Positions 56,101 through 64,000 of a stretch of 64,000 bases of DNA are shown piece by piece. Every line of letters begins with the position of its first letter. Positions within the stretch are counted from its first letter, which is position 1. The position numbers were made by a program, and so were the translations under genes. The notes beneath the pieces are model-generated. The model searched no databases. It worked only from the letters and a program-made list of their open reading frames with translations, and had not been told where the DNA came from. The stretch is from NCBI GenBank assembly GCA_022823365.1, contig JAJDXG010000056.1, positions 124,001 through 188,000 of the forward strand, written 5' to 3'. This stretch comes from Gemmatimonadota bacterium (GTDB lineage: Bacteria > Gemmatimonadota > Gemmatimonadetes > Longimicrobiales > Gaopeijiaceae).

Positions 56101-57207
56101 GTGGCGTACCCTGTCCTGCGAGACCATCTTGACCGCGCTCACCCATCGCGCAGCGCAAACGCGGCCACCACCGTCCTACAGGGGCAGAATCTGAAACCGG
56201 AGATCCAGCAGGCCAGAGGAGACTTCGCGGTCGTCATTCCCGCATTCAACGAGGCCCCGGTGGTTCCCGACCTGGTGCGCGAACTGCGGGAGGCCTTCCA
56301 CGAATTCCATCTCGATGGCGAAGTCGTGCTTGTGGACGACGGGTCCACCGACGGCACGGCGGAGGTGGCCCGCCGGGAGGCGGCGGATTGGGACGGGTTT
56401 CGCGTCGTCAGCCATCGGCGCAACCGGGGCAAGACGGAAGCCATGGTCACCGGTGTCAACGCCACCGATCGTCGCTGCATCATCCTCTTCGACGCCGATC
56501 TGCAGCACTCCCCGCGCGACATCCCCCGGTTCCTGGAGAAGCTCGACGAAGGGTGGGACATCGTCTCCGGGCGGCGCATCGGCCACTACGACAAGGCGGC
56601 GGTGTCCGAGATCTACAACCGTATGTCGCGCCTGCTGTTCCGTGTGCCCGTCACCCACCTCAACTCCGCCATGAAGGGGTTTCGGCGGGAGATTCTGGAC
56701 GGGCTCACGCTCAGGCACGACTGGCATCGTTTCTTCGTTGTGCTGGCGCACGGGCGCGGGGCCACGGTCACCGAAATCGACATCAAGCTCTACGACCGCA
56801 GGGCGGGCGAATCCAAGTACCGGGGCCTGTGGCGCGTGGTGATCGGCGTTACCGACCTGGCATCCGTCGCATTTCTGGTGTTCTTTTCGCGAAAGCCGCT
56901 GCTGCTGTTCGGTGCTTCCGGACTGGCCCTGGCAGCTCTGGGCGGGCTCGTTGCGGCGGGTGCGCTCTATCTGCGCTACCTGCATCCGGCGCTGGGCTTC
57001 GAGCCCTACGTGCCGCCGTTCGGCTACCGTCTGCTGATCCAGTTGGTGGTCCTGTTGGAGACGCTCGGGTTCCTTCTCGCCGGATTCGGACTGGTCAGCG
57101 AGCAGATCGCCCACGTGCGGCACGAGATCGAGGCGTTGCGACGCCAGTTGGCTGAGGGGACACGCGATGATGCAGGGTCCCGGCCCAGGGCCACCGGGGA
57201 CGGCTGA
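56101..57207 (+). CDS. Family 2 glycosyltransferase with C-terminal membrane helices
   Basis: A 368-aa GT-A enzyme like dolichyl/undecaprenyl-phosphate sugar synthases. The start is taken at GTG 56101 (MAYPVLRDHLDRAH), with GAGGGAG seven bases upstream; no ATG precedes the catalytic domain. The catalytic domain has FAVVIPAFNEAPVVPDLVRE, VDDGSTDGT, IILFDADLQHSPRD (DxD metal site) and NSAMKGFRREIL. Two membrane helices follow (PLLLFGASGLALAALGGLVA and LLIQLVVLLETLGFLLAGF). It is divergent from the P5C dehydrogenase and starts a three-gene run of membrane glycan genes. Confidence 0.85.
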   Translation: MAYPVLRDHLDRAHPSRSANAATTVLQGQNLKPEIQQARGDFAVVIPAFNEAPVVPDLVRELREAFHEFHLDGEVVLVDDGSTDGTAEVARREAADWDGFRVVSHRRNRGKTEAMVTGVNATDRRCIILFDADLQHSPRDIPRFLEKLDEGWDIVSGRRIGHYDKAAVSEIYNRMSRLLFRVPVTHLNSAMKGFRREILDGLTLRHDWHRFFVVLAHGRGATVTEIDIKLYDRRAGESKYRGLWRVVIGVTDLASVAFLVFFSRKPLLLFGASGLALAALGGLVAAGALYLRYLHPALGFEPYVPPFGYRLLIQLVVLLETLGFLLAGFGLVSEQIAHVRHEIEALRRQLAEGTRDDAGSRPRATGDG

Positions 57208-57253
57208 GCGGTGTGCGCGGGCTGAAGCGAGGCGGAACCGTGGAACGAGATCG

Positions 57254-59830
57254 ATGAGCGCGAAGCGGCGCGGCAGACGAAGACGGGCGCGGGTGCCGCA
57301 CGCAAAGACAGCCTCGGCAGACCCGAGCGCCCCTTCGCGGGCGCCGATGGCCTCCGGCGGCGCTCCCGCCATTCCCGGATGGCTTCCGTGGGCGCTCTTC
57401 CTCGGGCTGACGGTATTCCTGTTCCGCGCGTTCATCTTCAGCAGCGCGATGCTCTACGGGAGCGACACGCTGGCGGGCGGCTACATGGCCCGCGCGATCT
57501 ACGCGGATGCCCTGGCCGAACTGGGCCGCATCCCGGGATGGCTGCCGCAATTCCTCGGGGGCACCCCCTTCGTGGAAGCGCTCAGCGGGGCGGATGCCTT
57601 CTACCCCCCGTCGCTTCTGCTGCTCATCCTCCTGGAACCCTACCGGGCCCTCGGGTGGAAGCTCGTCGTTCACGTCGCGGTTGCGGGCTTCTTCATGTTC
57701 CTGTGGGTGCGCGCGCTCGGGGTTTCCCGGGCCGCGGCGCTGGTCGCGGGAACCGGCTACATGCTCGCCCCGGTCTTCGTCGGGCTCGTGTTTGCGGGTC
57801 ACGACGGCAAGATGTTCGTGACCGCGCTGACCCCCCTGCTTTTCTGGGCAACAGAGCGCCACTTCCTGCGTCCCGGCCTCAAGTCGTTCACCTGGCTGGC
57901 CCTGGTGATCGCGCTCGTCATCCTGACGCCGCACTTCCAGATGGCGTACTTCCTGTTCGGCGCCACCGGGCTGTTCGCGATCTTCCGGAGCATTCAGATC
58001 CTGCGCGGCTCGGGTCCGGACGCCGTGTCGGCGCACCGCGACCATCCCCCGGATGCGAATGCCGCCGGGACCCGCCCCGGCTTGCGCTCGCGGGCGGCGT
58101 CACGCTTCGGTCTGTTTCTCGCGGCGTCGATCACCGGAGCGCTCATCGCCGGCGGCCAGCTCCTGCCGGCCATCGACTACGTGACCGCCGACTCCCGGCG
58201 CACCGCGACCTCCGAAGCGCTCGATGAAGAGGCTGCCCTCGAGTGGTCCAGTTCCTGGTCGCTGCACCCGGAAGAGGCGTTCTCCCTCGTGATCCCCGAA
58301 TTCTCCGGGGCCAACATCAGCGGTACGGGAGGCTGGGCGGACAACACCTACTGGGGCCGCAACCCGTTCAAGCACAACCACGAGTACGCGGGCCTGGTGC
58401 TGCTTCTGCTGGCCGCGATCTCGTTTCTGGGCGGGCCCCTGCGCGGGCTGCGCCGATTCTTTGCGGGCCTGGCGGGGATTGCCGTTCTCTTCGCGCTCGG
58501 CGCCAACACGCCCGTCTGGCGCATCGCCTACGAAGCTCTGCCGGGCATCAGCCTCTTCCGGGCGCCCTCTCAGGCGGCCTACCTGGTCGCCTTCGGCGCG
58601 GCGACGCTGGCGGCCCTGGGGGTGGACCGCATCTTCGCCTGCGTGCGCGATCCCGACGCGGGACAGCGGATCCAGCGGCTGGTTCTGGTCGCTACCGGCG
58701 TGCTGGGAGCCTTGGCGCTGCTCGCCGCCGCGGGCGCGCTGACGTCTCTGTGGATCTCGGTCCTGTATCCCGGAATCGCCGGGGCCAAGCGTCAGGCGCT
58801 GGCGGCCGCGCTGCCCTACATCGGGACCGGTGCCTGGACCGCCGTGTTTCTGACGGGGGCTGTGGCAGCGCTGGTGTGGGCGCTGCGAAGGGCGTACCTC
58901 GCGCCCGGCATCGTACTGGGCGCGCTCGTCGCCCTGGTCGCGCTGGACGCCTACCGCATAGACCGCGTGTTCATCCAGACCATCGACTTCGACCGCTGGG
59001 CTGCCCCGGATGCCAACATCCAGGCAGTGCTCGACCGGGAGGCCGGCAGCTCCGAGCCCTTCCGCATGCTGTCCTTCCGAAACGCCGGGCAGGACCTCAT
59101 GCCCGCGCTGCACGGCATCGAGCTCGCCGCAGGGCACCACCCCAACGATCTGGCCCGCTACCGCGATCTCATCGGCATGGTGGGTTCGGGACAGCCGATG
59201 AACCTCTACGGCAGCGAGAACATCCGCAGGCTGCTCAACGTGCGCTACCTGCTCTGGCCCGATCTGCAGATGGGGAGTTCGCCGCAGGGGAATGTCTTCA
59301 GCCGGACGCAACTGCCCGACGGCCGCATCTACGAGACGGTTTTCGTGGAGGCCGGTCTTCCGCGCGCGCGCCTCGTGGGAAGCGCCGTCGTCAGGTCCGA
59401 CGACGAGGCGATGGCGTACATGCTCTCTCCCGCGTTCGACCCCGCAGGTGAGGTGGTGCTGGCGGAGCCACCGCCCGTCGACCTGCCGGGCACGCCCGTC
59501 GCGGGGGAGGTCGACTGGCTGGAGCGCGGCCCCGACCGCATGAGGCTCGCCGTACGCTCCTCCGTTCCGGCGCTGCTCGCCATCGCGGACAACTGGTACC
59601 CCGCGTGGCACGCCAGTGTGAACGGCCAGGGCGCCCCCGTGCTGCGCGCCTACCACACCCTGCGCGCCATTCCCGTGCCGGCGGGGGAATCCGAGGTCGA
59701 GTTGTGGTACCGCTCCGACGTGGTGCTGCGCAGCTTCTGGCTGGGCTTCATCATCCTGACCGGGCTGCTCGCGGCCAACGGGGTCCGCATCTGGTCGGCC
59801 CGCCGCGCGACCCGGAGTGAGAAACCCTGA
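57254..59830 (+). CDS. YfhO-like multi-spanning membrane protein (GT-C type)
   Basis: An 858-aa protein with about a dozen membrane helices; the start ATG 57254 (MSAKRRGRRRRARV) gives a basic cytoplasmic tail before helix 1 (WLPWALFLGLTVFLFRAFIF). The first 30 codons before it in the track are unlikely. The YfhO signature region is seen: GSDTLAGGYMAR, GTPFVEALSGADAFYPPSLL, RAPSQAAYLVAFGAATLAALG, and a soluble C-terminal domain (ENIRRLLNVRYLLWP; ADNWYPAWHASVNGQ). YfhO proteins glycosylate surface lipids or teichoic acids using lipid-linked sugars. The preceding GT2 could supply that donor. Confidence 0.83.
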   Translation: MSAKRRGRRRRARVPHAKTASADPSAPSRAPMASGGAPAIPGWLPWALFLGLTVFLFRAFIFSSAMLYGSDTLAGGYMARAIYADALAELGRIPGWLPQFLGGTPFVEALSGADAFYPPSLLLLILLEPYRALGWKLVVHVAVAGFFMFLWVRALGVSRAAALVAGTGYMLAPVFVGLVFAGHDGKMFVTALTPLLFWATERHFLRPGLKSFTWLALVIALVILTPHFQMAYFLFGATGLFAIFRSIQILRGSGPDAVSAHRDHPPDANAAGTRPGLRSRAASRFGLFLAASITGALIAGGQLLPAIDYVTADSRRTATSEALDEEAALEWSSSWSLHPEEAFSLVIPEFSGANISGTGGWADNTYWGRNPFKHNHEYAGLVLLLLAAISFLGGPLRGLRRFFAGLAGIAVLFALGANTPVWRIAYEALPGISLFRAPSQAAYLVAFGAATLAALGVDRIFACVRDPDAGQRIQRLVLVATGVLGALALLAAAGALTSLWISVLYPGIAGAKRQALAAALPYIGTGAWTAVFLTGAVAALVWALRRAYLAPGIVLGALVALVALDAYRIDRVFIQTIDFDRWAAPDANIQAVLDREAGSSEPFRMLSFRNAGQDLMPALHGIELAAGHHPNDLARYRDLIGMVGSGQPMNLYGSENIRRLLNVRYLLWPDLQMGSSPQGNVFSRTQLPDGRIYETVFVEAGLPRARLVGSAVVRSDDEAMAYMLSPAFDPAGEVVLAEPPPVDLPGTPVAGEVDWLERGPDRMRLAVRSSVPALLAIADNWYPAWHASVNGQGAPVLRAYHTLRAIPVPAGESEVELWYRSDVVLRSFWLGFIILTGLLAANGVRIWSARRATRSEKP

Positions 59831-60762
59831 AGAAGTGGCTTTCGCTGGCGGCCCGCGTCGCCCTCACGGTCATTGTCACCTGGTTCATCCTCGATCGGGT
59901 GGGGCTGACCCTGGCCGAACTGCGGGAGTGGCAGGATGTGCTCGCCCGCCCGCGGCTGCTTCCGCTCGTCGGCGCGACGTTGCTCGTGCTCGCCGCCTAC
60001 GCCCTGAGCGGCCTGATCTGGGGCGGGGTGGTGACCGGGCTGGGCGGGCCGCGGCTGTCTGCGGGCGACGCCGTGAGCATCTTCATGATCGCCAACATGG
60101 GCCGGTACGTGCCCGGAAAGGTCTGGTCGATCGCCGGGATGGCCGCGCTGGCGAAGGGGAAGGGGGTTCCCGTGGCAGTCTCGGCCACCTCCGCGGTGAT
60201 CGTGCAGGGCACAGGGCTGCTGGCTGCCGGCGCAATCGGGCTCGGCGCATTCGTCGGAGGACCCGTGCCGCTGCCGCGCTGGGGACTGGCCGGCGCCGGG
60301 GTGGCGGCCGGCCTGCTCGTGCTCGTGCTTGCCATCCCCTCCCTGTTCCACGCGACGGTCGCCCTGTGGTTTCGCATCGTCCGCACCGCCGCTCCCGCGA
60401 ATCTTACCGCCGCCATGGTGCTGCGCTGGCTGTTGCAGGTGGCGCTGGCCTGGATGGCAATGGGCGCATCCTTCTGGATCCTGGCCGCGAGCCTGGGCAT
60501 GGAACTGTCGCCCCTGCACGCCGGCTCGGCCTTCGCGGCGGCATACGTGGCGGGCTACCTGATGCTCTTCGCGCCGGCGGGAGTCGGTGTTCGCGAAGGA
60601 TTCCTGGTCGCCATCCTCGCCCCGGCACTCGGGAGCGGACCGGCCACCGTGCTCGCGATCGCCGCCCGGCTATTGATGACCGCGGCTGAGGTGATTCCCG
60701 CCGCCATCCTCTGGGGGCTCCATCAGCGGTCGCTGCTCGAGCCCGAGCCGAAGCGAGGTTGA
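59827..60762 (+). CDS. LPG-synthase/UPF0104-like membrane protein, CTG start
   Basis: A 311-aa multi-spanning protein of the lysylphosphatidylglycerol synthase transmembrane group. The track starts at GTG 59899, losing helix 1 (ARVALTVIVTWFILDRV). Upstream of that helix the frame has no ATG, GTG or TTG and is closed by TGA at 59818, so CTG 59827 is the best start; it overlaps the YfhO stop as CTGA, with GGAG nine bases before. Motifs: NMGRYVPGKVWSIAGMAAL and FAPAGVGVREGFLVAIL, both typical. It has no C-terminal synthetase domain, so it is a transporter- or flippase-like member. Confidence 0.82.
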   Translation: MKKWLSLAARVALTVIVTWFILDRVGLTLAELREWQDVLARPRLLPLVGATLLVLAAYALSGLIWGGVVTGLGGPRLSAGDAVSIFMIANMGRYVPGKVWSIAGMAALAKGKGVPVAVSATSAVIVQGTGLLAAGAIGLGAFVGGPVPLPRWGLAGAGVAAGLLVLVLAIPSLFHATVALWFRIVRTAAPANLTAAMVLRWLLQVALAWMAMGASFWILAASLGMELSPLHAGSAFAAAYVAGYLMLFAPAGVGVREGFLVAILAPALGSGPATVLAIAARLLMTAAEVIPAAILWGLHQRSLLEPEPKRG

Positions 60763-60788
60763 CCACGCCCTCGCGCGCTGCCTAAACT
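60759..60788 (+). promoter_or_regulatory. Candidate sigma-70 promoter for the NifU-like gene
   Basis: TTGACC, 18 bases, TAAACT. The -35 overlaps the stop codon of the upstream gene. The leader would be about 65 bases and carries a strong hairpin. Not tested; matches are five and four of six. Confidence 0.4.
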
Positions 60789-60805
60789 TCGGGCGATTTC
60801 GGAGT

Positions 60806-60837
60806 CCGCCCGCGCTCGGGATCGAGAGCGCGGACGG
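60806..60837 (+). promoter_or_regulatory. Long hairpin in the NifU-like 5' leader
   Basis: CCGCCCGCGCTC and GAGCGCGGACGG pair over 12 positions with one mismatch around an eight-base loop, ending six bases before GAGGAG of the NifU-like gene. It could be an attenuator, operator or mRNA stabiliser. No T tract. Confidence 0.45.
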
Positions 60838-60859
60838 GTGGGCGAGGAGAACGAGAATC

Positions 60860-61090
60860 ATGCTGGCGACGGACAAGATCGAGGAGGTCCTCGAGACCGT
60901 GAGACCCGCGATCCGGCAGGATGGGGGCGACGTCGAGCTGATCGAATACGACGAGGCGGAAGGGGTGGTCATGCTTCGCCTGATGGGCGCGTGCGAGACC
61001 TGCCCGATCTCCATGCTCACTCTCAGGGAAGGCATCGAACGGCGCCTGAAGGACCGGGTTCCGGGGGTCACCAGGGTAGCCGCCGTCTGA
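60860..61090 (+). CDS. NifU-like C-terminal domain iron-sulfur protein
   Basis: A 76-aa protein consisting only of the NifU C-terminal domain: IRQDGGDVELIEYDEAEGVV, then CETC (in GACETCPISMLTLREGIE), the cluster-bridging Cys pair, and ERRLKDRVPGVTRV. Such proteins carry or pass Fe-S clusters to targets. GAGGAGA lies nine bases before the ATG. It is followed by an Mrp-type Fe-S carrier after 48 bases in the same direction, which fits a joint role in cluster delivery. Confidence 0.93.
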   Translation: MLATDKIEEVLETVRPAIRQDGGDVELIEYDEAEGVVMLRLMGACETCPISMLTLREGIERRLKDRVPGVTRVAAV

Positions 61091-61138
61091 TTCCACGGGC
61101 ACTTCAACATCCTACCTGCACCTCGGCCTGGGCGGCGC

Positions 61139-62296
61139 ATGTCCCACCAAACTCTCATTGATGCGGTAACGAATGCCCTGTCCGGGGTGCGACACCCGGC
61201 CAGCGGCCGCGACATCGTGTCCAGCGGACACGTTCAGCAGCTCGAGATCGATGAAGAAGGGCAGGTACGCTTCGCCTTCCAGCTCAAGCCGGACGACCCC
61301 GGATCGCTGGTGAAGTCCGCCCGTACCGCCGCCGGGGGCGTGCGCGGCGTCTCGGGGGTGCGGGTCAACGTCCAGCTCCCCAGGAGCGCGCCGAGCCGCC
61401 CCGCAGCCCCGGCAGGCTCCTCGCCGCCCGCGGGCGCGCCTTCGCCGCCTCCCGCGCCTGCAGGGCGCTCGCGCCTCGTTCCGGGCTCGGTACCCGCGCC
61501 GACCCCCCGGCCGGGCATCCTCGCCGACACCCGCTACGTGGTGGCGGTGAGCTCGGGCAAGGGAGGCGTGGGCAAGTCGATGGTCACCACCAACCTCGCT
61601 GCAGCGCTCGCGCGCCGCCGTCTGCGGGTCGGACTTCTGGACGCCGACATCTACGGCCCGAACATCCCTGTCATGTTCGGCGAGCGCCGCCGGCCGAGCG
61701 TGTCCGGCGGCAAGGGCAAGGAGATGATCGAGCCGCTCGAGGCCCATGGCGTCAAGCTCATGAGCCTCGGATTCCTGCTCGCGGACGAACAGCCGGCGAT
61801 CATGCGCGGCCCGCTGATCGCGGGCGTCCTGAAACAGTTCCTTGAGCAAGTGCGCTGGGGCACCCTGGATGTCATGCTGGTCGACATGCCCCCGGGCACC
61901 GGCGATGCTCAGCTGTCGCTGGTGCAGAGCGTCAACCTCGACGGGGCCATCATGGTCACCACCCCGCAGGGTGTGGCCACCACCGACGTCCGGCGCGGCA
62001 TCAAGATGTTCGAACGCGTCAACACGCGGATTATCGGCGTCATCGAGAACATGAGCGGGATGGCCTGTCCGCACTGCGGCGAACCGGTGGACGTGTTCGG
62101 CACGGGCGGAGGGGAGGTTCTGGCCAGGGAGCAGGGCGTACCCTTCCTGGGCGCCGTGCCGCTGGACCCCGCGGTTCGGCGGTCGGGCGACGAAGGGCTG
62201 CCCACCGTGGTGGGCCGGCCGGAGTCACCGGTTGCGCAAGCGCTGAACCGAATCTGCGACCAGATGGTGGTGGCGTTGCGCGAGGCGCCCGGTTGA
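61139..62296 (+). CDS. Mrp/ApbC iron-sulfur cluster carrier ATPase
   Basis: A 385-aa P-loop protein. N-terminal DUF59/MIP18-like part (residues about 1-80: LIDAVTNALSGVRHPASGRD), then a Pro/Ala linker (about 82-118). The deviant Walker A is SSGKGGVGKSMVTTNLA, followed by LLDADIYGPNIPVMFG, DVMLVDMPPGTGDAQLSL and the metal-binding CPHC in MACPHCGEPVDVFG. The full ApbC/Mrp arrangement is present. It pairs with the NifU-like gene upstream. Its stop overlaps a small possible gene (TTGA). Confidence 0.95.
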   Translation: MSHQTLIDAVTNALSGVRHPASGRDIVSSGHVQQLEIDEEGQVRFAFQLKPDDPGSLVKSARTAAGGVRGVSGVRVNVQLPRSAPSRPAAPAGSSPPAGAPSPPPAPAGRSRLVPGSVPAPTPRPGILADTRYVVAVSSGKGGVGKSMVTTNLAAALARRRLRVGLLDADIYGPNIPVMFGERRRPSVSGGKGKEMIEPLEAHGVKLMSLGFLLADEQPAIMRGPLIAGVLKQFLEQVRWGTLDVMLVDMPPGTGDAQLSLVQSVNLDGAIMVTTPQGVATTDVRRGIKMFERVNTRIIGVIENMSGMACPHCGEPVDVFGTGGGEVLAREQGVPFLGAVPLDPAVRRSGDEGLPTVVGRPESPVAQALNRICDQMVVALREAPG

Positions 62297-62517
62297 GGTG
62301 GTCCCCGCTTCCGCGCGTCGGGCCGGATCGAATCCGGCGGATGCCCGCGCACGTGCTGGTGCGCGACTACCCCGAATCGCTTGCGCCGCTGCTGGCCCGC
62401 GACATCGATCTCGACCTGGTGGGGACGTCGCCGGTAGGAGCGTTCGCTGGCCCTGACCTGATCGCCGAGATCGAAGAGGTCATCGCCTGGCGACCGCCGG
62501 CCCGGCCACCCGCCTGA
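62293..62517 (+). CDS. Small hypothetical protein
   Basis: A possible 74-aa product from TTG 62293, overlapping the Mrp stop, with GAGG eight bases before; ATG 62341 would give 58 aa (MPAHVLVRDYPESLAPLLAR). The predicted protein has a mixed hydrophobic core (LDLVGTSPVGAF, DLIAEIEEVIAW) with no known motif. It is not clearly a shadow of another gene. Coding is uncertain. Confidence 0.4.
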   Translation: MRWSPLPRVGPDRIRRMPAHVLVRDYPESLAPLLARDIDLDLVGTSPVGAFAGPDLIAEIEEVIAWRPPARPPA

Positions 62518-62526
62518 CCTGCGCGG

Positions 62527-62757
62527 CTATCCTTCCAGCCACTTGCGGTCGGCTTCACTCAGCTCCTTACGCTTGCGGGGCGCGATCAGGCGGAGCACCA
62601 CATACCCCAGTAGTGCGATCGGGGCGACCTTGAAGAGCAGGAAGCTGGCCAGGCCGAAGCCGATGGAGAACACCGTGCCCGCCACCGCGAGCAGCACTCC
62701 CACGACCAGCAGCGTCACGAGGCCAACGGCGAACAGGGTCAGCAGGGCGCTGATCAT
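62527..62757 (-). CDS. Small two-helix membrane protein
   Basis: A 76-aa protein from ATG 62757 (MISALLTLFAVGLVTLLVVG), with GGGGAG nine bases upstream; ATG 62766 has that motif touching it and is less likely. Two membrane helices (about 4-30 and 33-57) are followed by a basic/acidic tail (APRKRKELSEADRKWLEG). It is downstream of the toast-rack protein gene. PspC/LiaF-like envelope-stress clusters often pair such small proteins with beta-rack proteins, an inference from context only. Confidence 0.65.
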   Translation of the reverse strand: MISALLTLFAVGLVTLLVVGVLLAVAGTVFSIGFGLASFLLFKVAPIALLGYVVLRLIAPRKRKELSEADRKWLEG

Positions 62758-62806
62758 ATTGAGCATCTCCCCGGGCCCAATGCCCGAATCCTGATGACGA
62801 AACCCA

Positions 62807-63682
62807 TCATGGGGTCCACACCACGTCGATCGCCCCGATGTGCGCGTCGATTTCCATCGTAAGCCGTGTCTCCGCGCCATCCCAGTCCGCGGAGTAGTAA
62901 CTGTCGCCTCGCCTGAACATCTCCTGGGCATCCACGGATGTCAGAAGTGCGTCTACCACCAGCTGCACGCCGAGGCCCCGCGGAAAGCGAAGCTCAACCG
63001 CGCCCAGGTCGAGGTCGAGATCCACATCGGCGTCGCGCTGCCATTCCCCGTCGAAGTCCAGGGTCGCCTTGCCTGCCTTCGCCTCCAGCCGGATGCGCGC
63101 GGCGTTCAGGTTGCCGAGTCCGGTGGCGACCAGGTTGGCCGCGCCCGCCTCGAAGGAGGCGAGTTCCAACTCCACGGGGTTGGGCATCGACACCTCGATG
63201 CGCGTATCGGATGCCCCCGTCTCGATGTTCAACTCCCGGATTGCGAGCCCTCCCAGATCCAGGTCCGCCCGCGCTGCCCCGAACTCCAGATCCAGTAACA
63301 GGGGAACTTCTGGCGACAGTTCCAGATCCAGTCGCCCCGATCCGTCGCGCGAGCCCATGCGGATACCCCTGCCGACGCGATCCATGCCGATCTCGAGGAT
63401 TCCGTCCTCGTAGTGGGTCTGCGGTTCCATGAGATCGCGATCGTATCGAAGCTCCATCCGGTACAGGGTGCCCGGCTCTCCCGGACGCAGGTCGAGGACG
63501 CCCGCTCCATACTCCACCTGGACCTCAATCTCGCGCTCGCCACTCAACTGGCGCGATGCGGTCACGGTGCTCCAGTCCTGGGCCGCAAGTCCGGTCGCCG
63601 TGCAGGCCAGCCCTCCGATGGCCGCGCAAGTCAGTCGTGCCAGCCCGGCGCCTCGCCGCTCTCCATGTGCGCGCTGATTCAT
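62807..63682 (-). CDS. Exported toast-rack/LiaF-like beta-helix protein
   Basis: A 291-aa protein from ATG 63682 (MNQRAHGERRGAG), AGGAG ten bases upstream; the track GTG at 63703 is less likely. A signal peptide (ARLTCAAIGGLACTATGLAAQ) is followed by repeated short strands rich in Asp/Leu alternation (GRLDLELSPEVPLLLDLEFG; LNIETGASDTRIEV; DVDLDLDLGAVELRF). This is the pattern of DUF2154/DUF4097-type toast-rack domains. LiaF-family members sense cell-envelope stress, but here the protein is exported and its role unknown. Flanked by two small membrane proteins in the same direction. Confidence 0.7.
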   Translation of the reverse strand: MNQRAHGERRGAGLARLTCAAIGGLACTATGLAAQDWSTVTASRQLSGEREIEVQVEYGAGVLDLRPGEPGTLYRMELRYDRDLMEPQTHYEDGILEIGMDRVGRGIRMGSRDGSGRLDLELSPEVPLLLDLEFGAARADLDLGGLAIRELNIETGASDTRIEVSMPNPVELELASFEAGAANLVATGLGNLNAARIRLEAKAGKATLDFDGEWQRDADVDLDLDLGAVELRFPRGLGVQLVVDALLTSVDAQEMFRRGDSYYSADWDGAETRLTMEIDAHIGAIDVVWTP

Positions 63683-63695
63683 CCACGGACTGCTC

Positions 63696-64000
63696 CTATT
63701 CACCGGTGCCTCCGTCGTCGGGGTGTCCGGGTTTCTCGCGCGAGCGCCGCCGGGAACGCCTCCGGGTCCACGCCCGCGTCGCCCGAATCCCCCCGCCGTA
63801 CGTCGCTGCCATCCTGCCGGGGTCGGAAGTGCGGCCCGCCCCGGTGAGCAGCACGGCGCCGAAGCCGAGCATCAACGCGATCATCGCGGTAGCCACCGCG
63901 ACGAGGGTGAACAGCCCGCTCAGGAAGGAACCGAGCGTCGGCCCGCCCATTTCCGTGACGTGAGAAAGGGCCGAGGGAAGAACGAGCGCCGCCAGGCCGA
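63696..64000 (-). CDS. Membrane protein, 5' truncated by window end
   Basis: The track starts at ATG 63950, but the frame stays open to the window end, with a hydrophobic stretch just before (LAALVLPSALSHVT), so this is the C-terminal part of a longer membrane protein. Helix SFLSGLFTLVAVATAMIALM is followed by LGFGAVLLTGAGRTSDPG and a basic tail (TRRRSRRRSREKPGHPDD). Its 3' end is close upstream of the toast-rack gene's start (14 bases). Family not recognised with confidence; bactofilin-associated or similar transmembrane tails look alike. Confidence 0.6.
   Translation of the reverse strand, partial: GLAALVLPSALSHVTEMGGPTLGSFLSGLFTLVAVATAMIALMLGFGAVLLTGAGRTSDPGRMAATYGGGIRATRAWTRRRSRRRSREKPGHPDDGGTGE

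Overview
The window is about 64 kb of high-GC DNA from a didermic (Gram-negative-type) bacterium. Outer-membrane biology is clear: SurA-type chaperones, a SusC/SusD pair, an RND pump and an MltD-type transglycosylase. SusC/SusD and DUF4384 proteins in such a GC-rich genome suggest Gemmatimonadota or a close relative. This is an inference; no rRNA or other phylogenetic marker was compared. Coding is dense, many genes overlap by ATGA or GTGA, and no gene-free stretch exceeds about 290 bases. No rRNA, tRNA, CRISPR array, insertion sequence or prophage was seen.

Layout. 1-13 kb: the 3' end of mltD, then a long leftward block: DUF58, BatA-like, mfd, two parvulin foldases, pdxA, holB, moaC. 13-15 kb: a DUF4384 protein. 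15-25 kb: a leftward operon DUF1592 cytochrome, SusC, SusD, DUF1552, ankyrin protein. 25-26 kb: a mazEF-like toxin-antitoxin pair with an unusually clear, apparently leaderless promoter. 26-40 kb: a secreted glycosidase, an RND pump, a kynureninase-like enzyme, a P450, an S9 peptidase and a membrane MutS-like ATPase. 40-44 kb: phosphofructokinase, a TPR protein, then a cluster with a small ArsC-like selenoprotein, a homocysteine methyltransferase and threonine aldolase. 44-53 kb: lepA, ROK and PfkB kinases, a STAS/HATPase regulatory pair, a Cys/Met PLP enzyme and a penicillin-acylase-type hydrolase. 53-56 kb: proC and P5C dehydrogenase. 56-61 kb: a glycosyltransferase, a YfhO-like and an LPG-synthase-like membrane protein. 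61-64 kb: NifU-like and Mrp iron-sulfur proteins, then a leftward envelope cluster cut by the window end.

Most notable. (1) The ORF track misses a 120-codon gene at 41755-42117. It has an in-frame UGA in a U-x-x-C redox motif, a hairpin of bacterial SECIS geometry just downstream, a good ribosome binding site, and an ATGA junction to a homocysteine S-methyltransferase. (2) A haem c / SusCD / Tat-exported DUF1552 / ankyrin operon looks like an envelope uptake-and-oxidation system of unknown substrate. (3) Two genes appear to start at CTG, one forced by an in-frame stop and the position of its first membrane helix. (4) Five of seven convergent gene junctions hold a GC-rich inverted repeat without a T tract.
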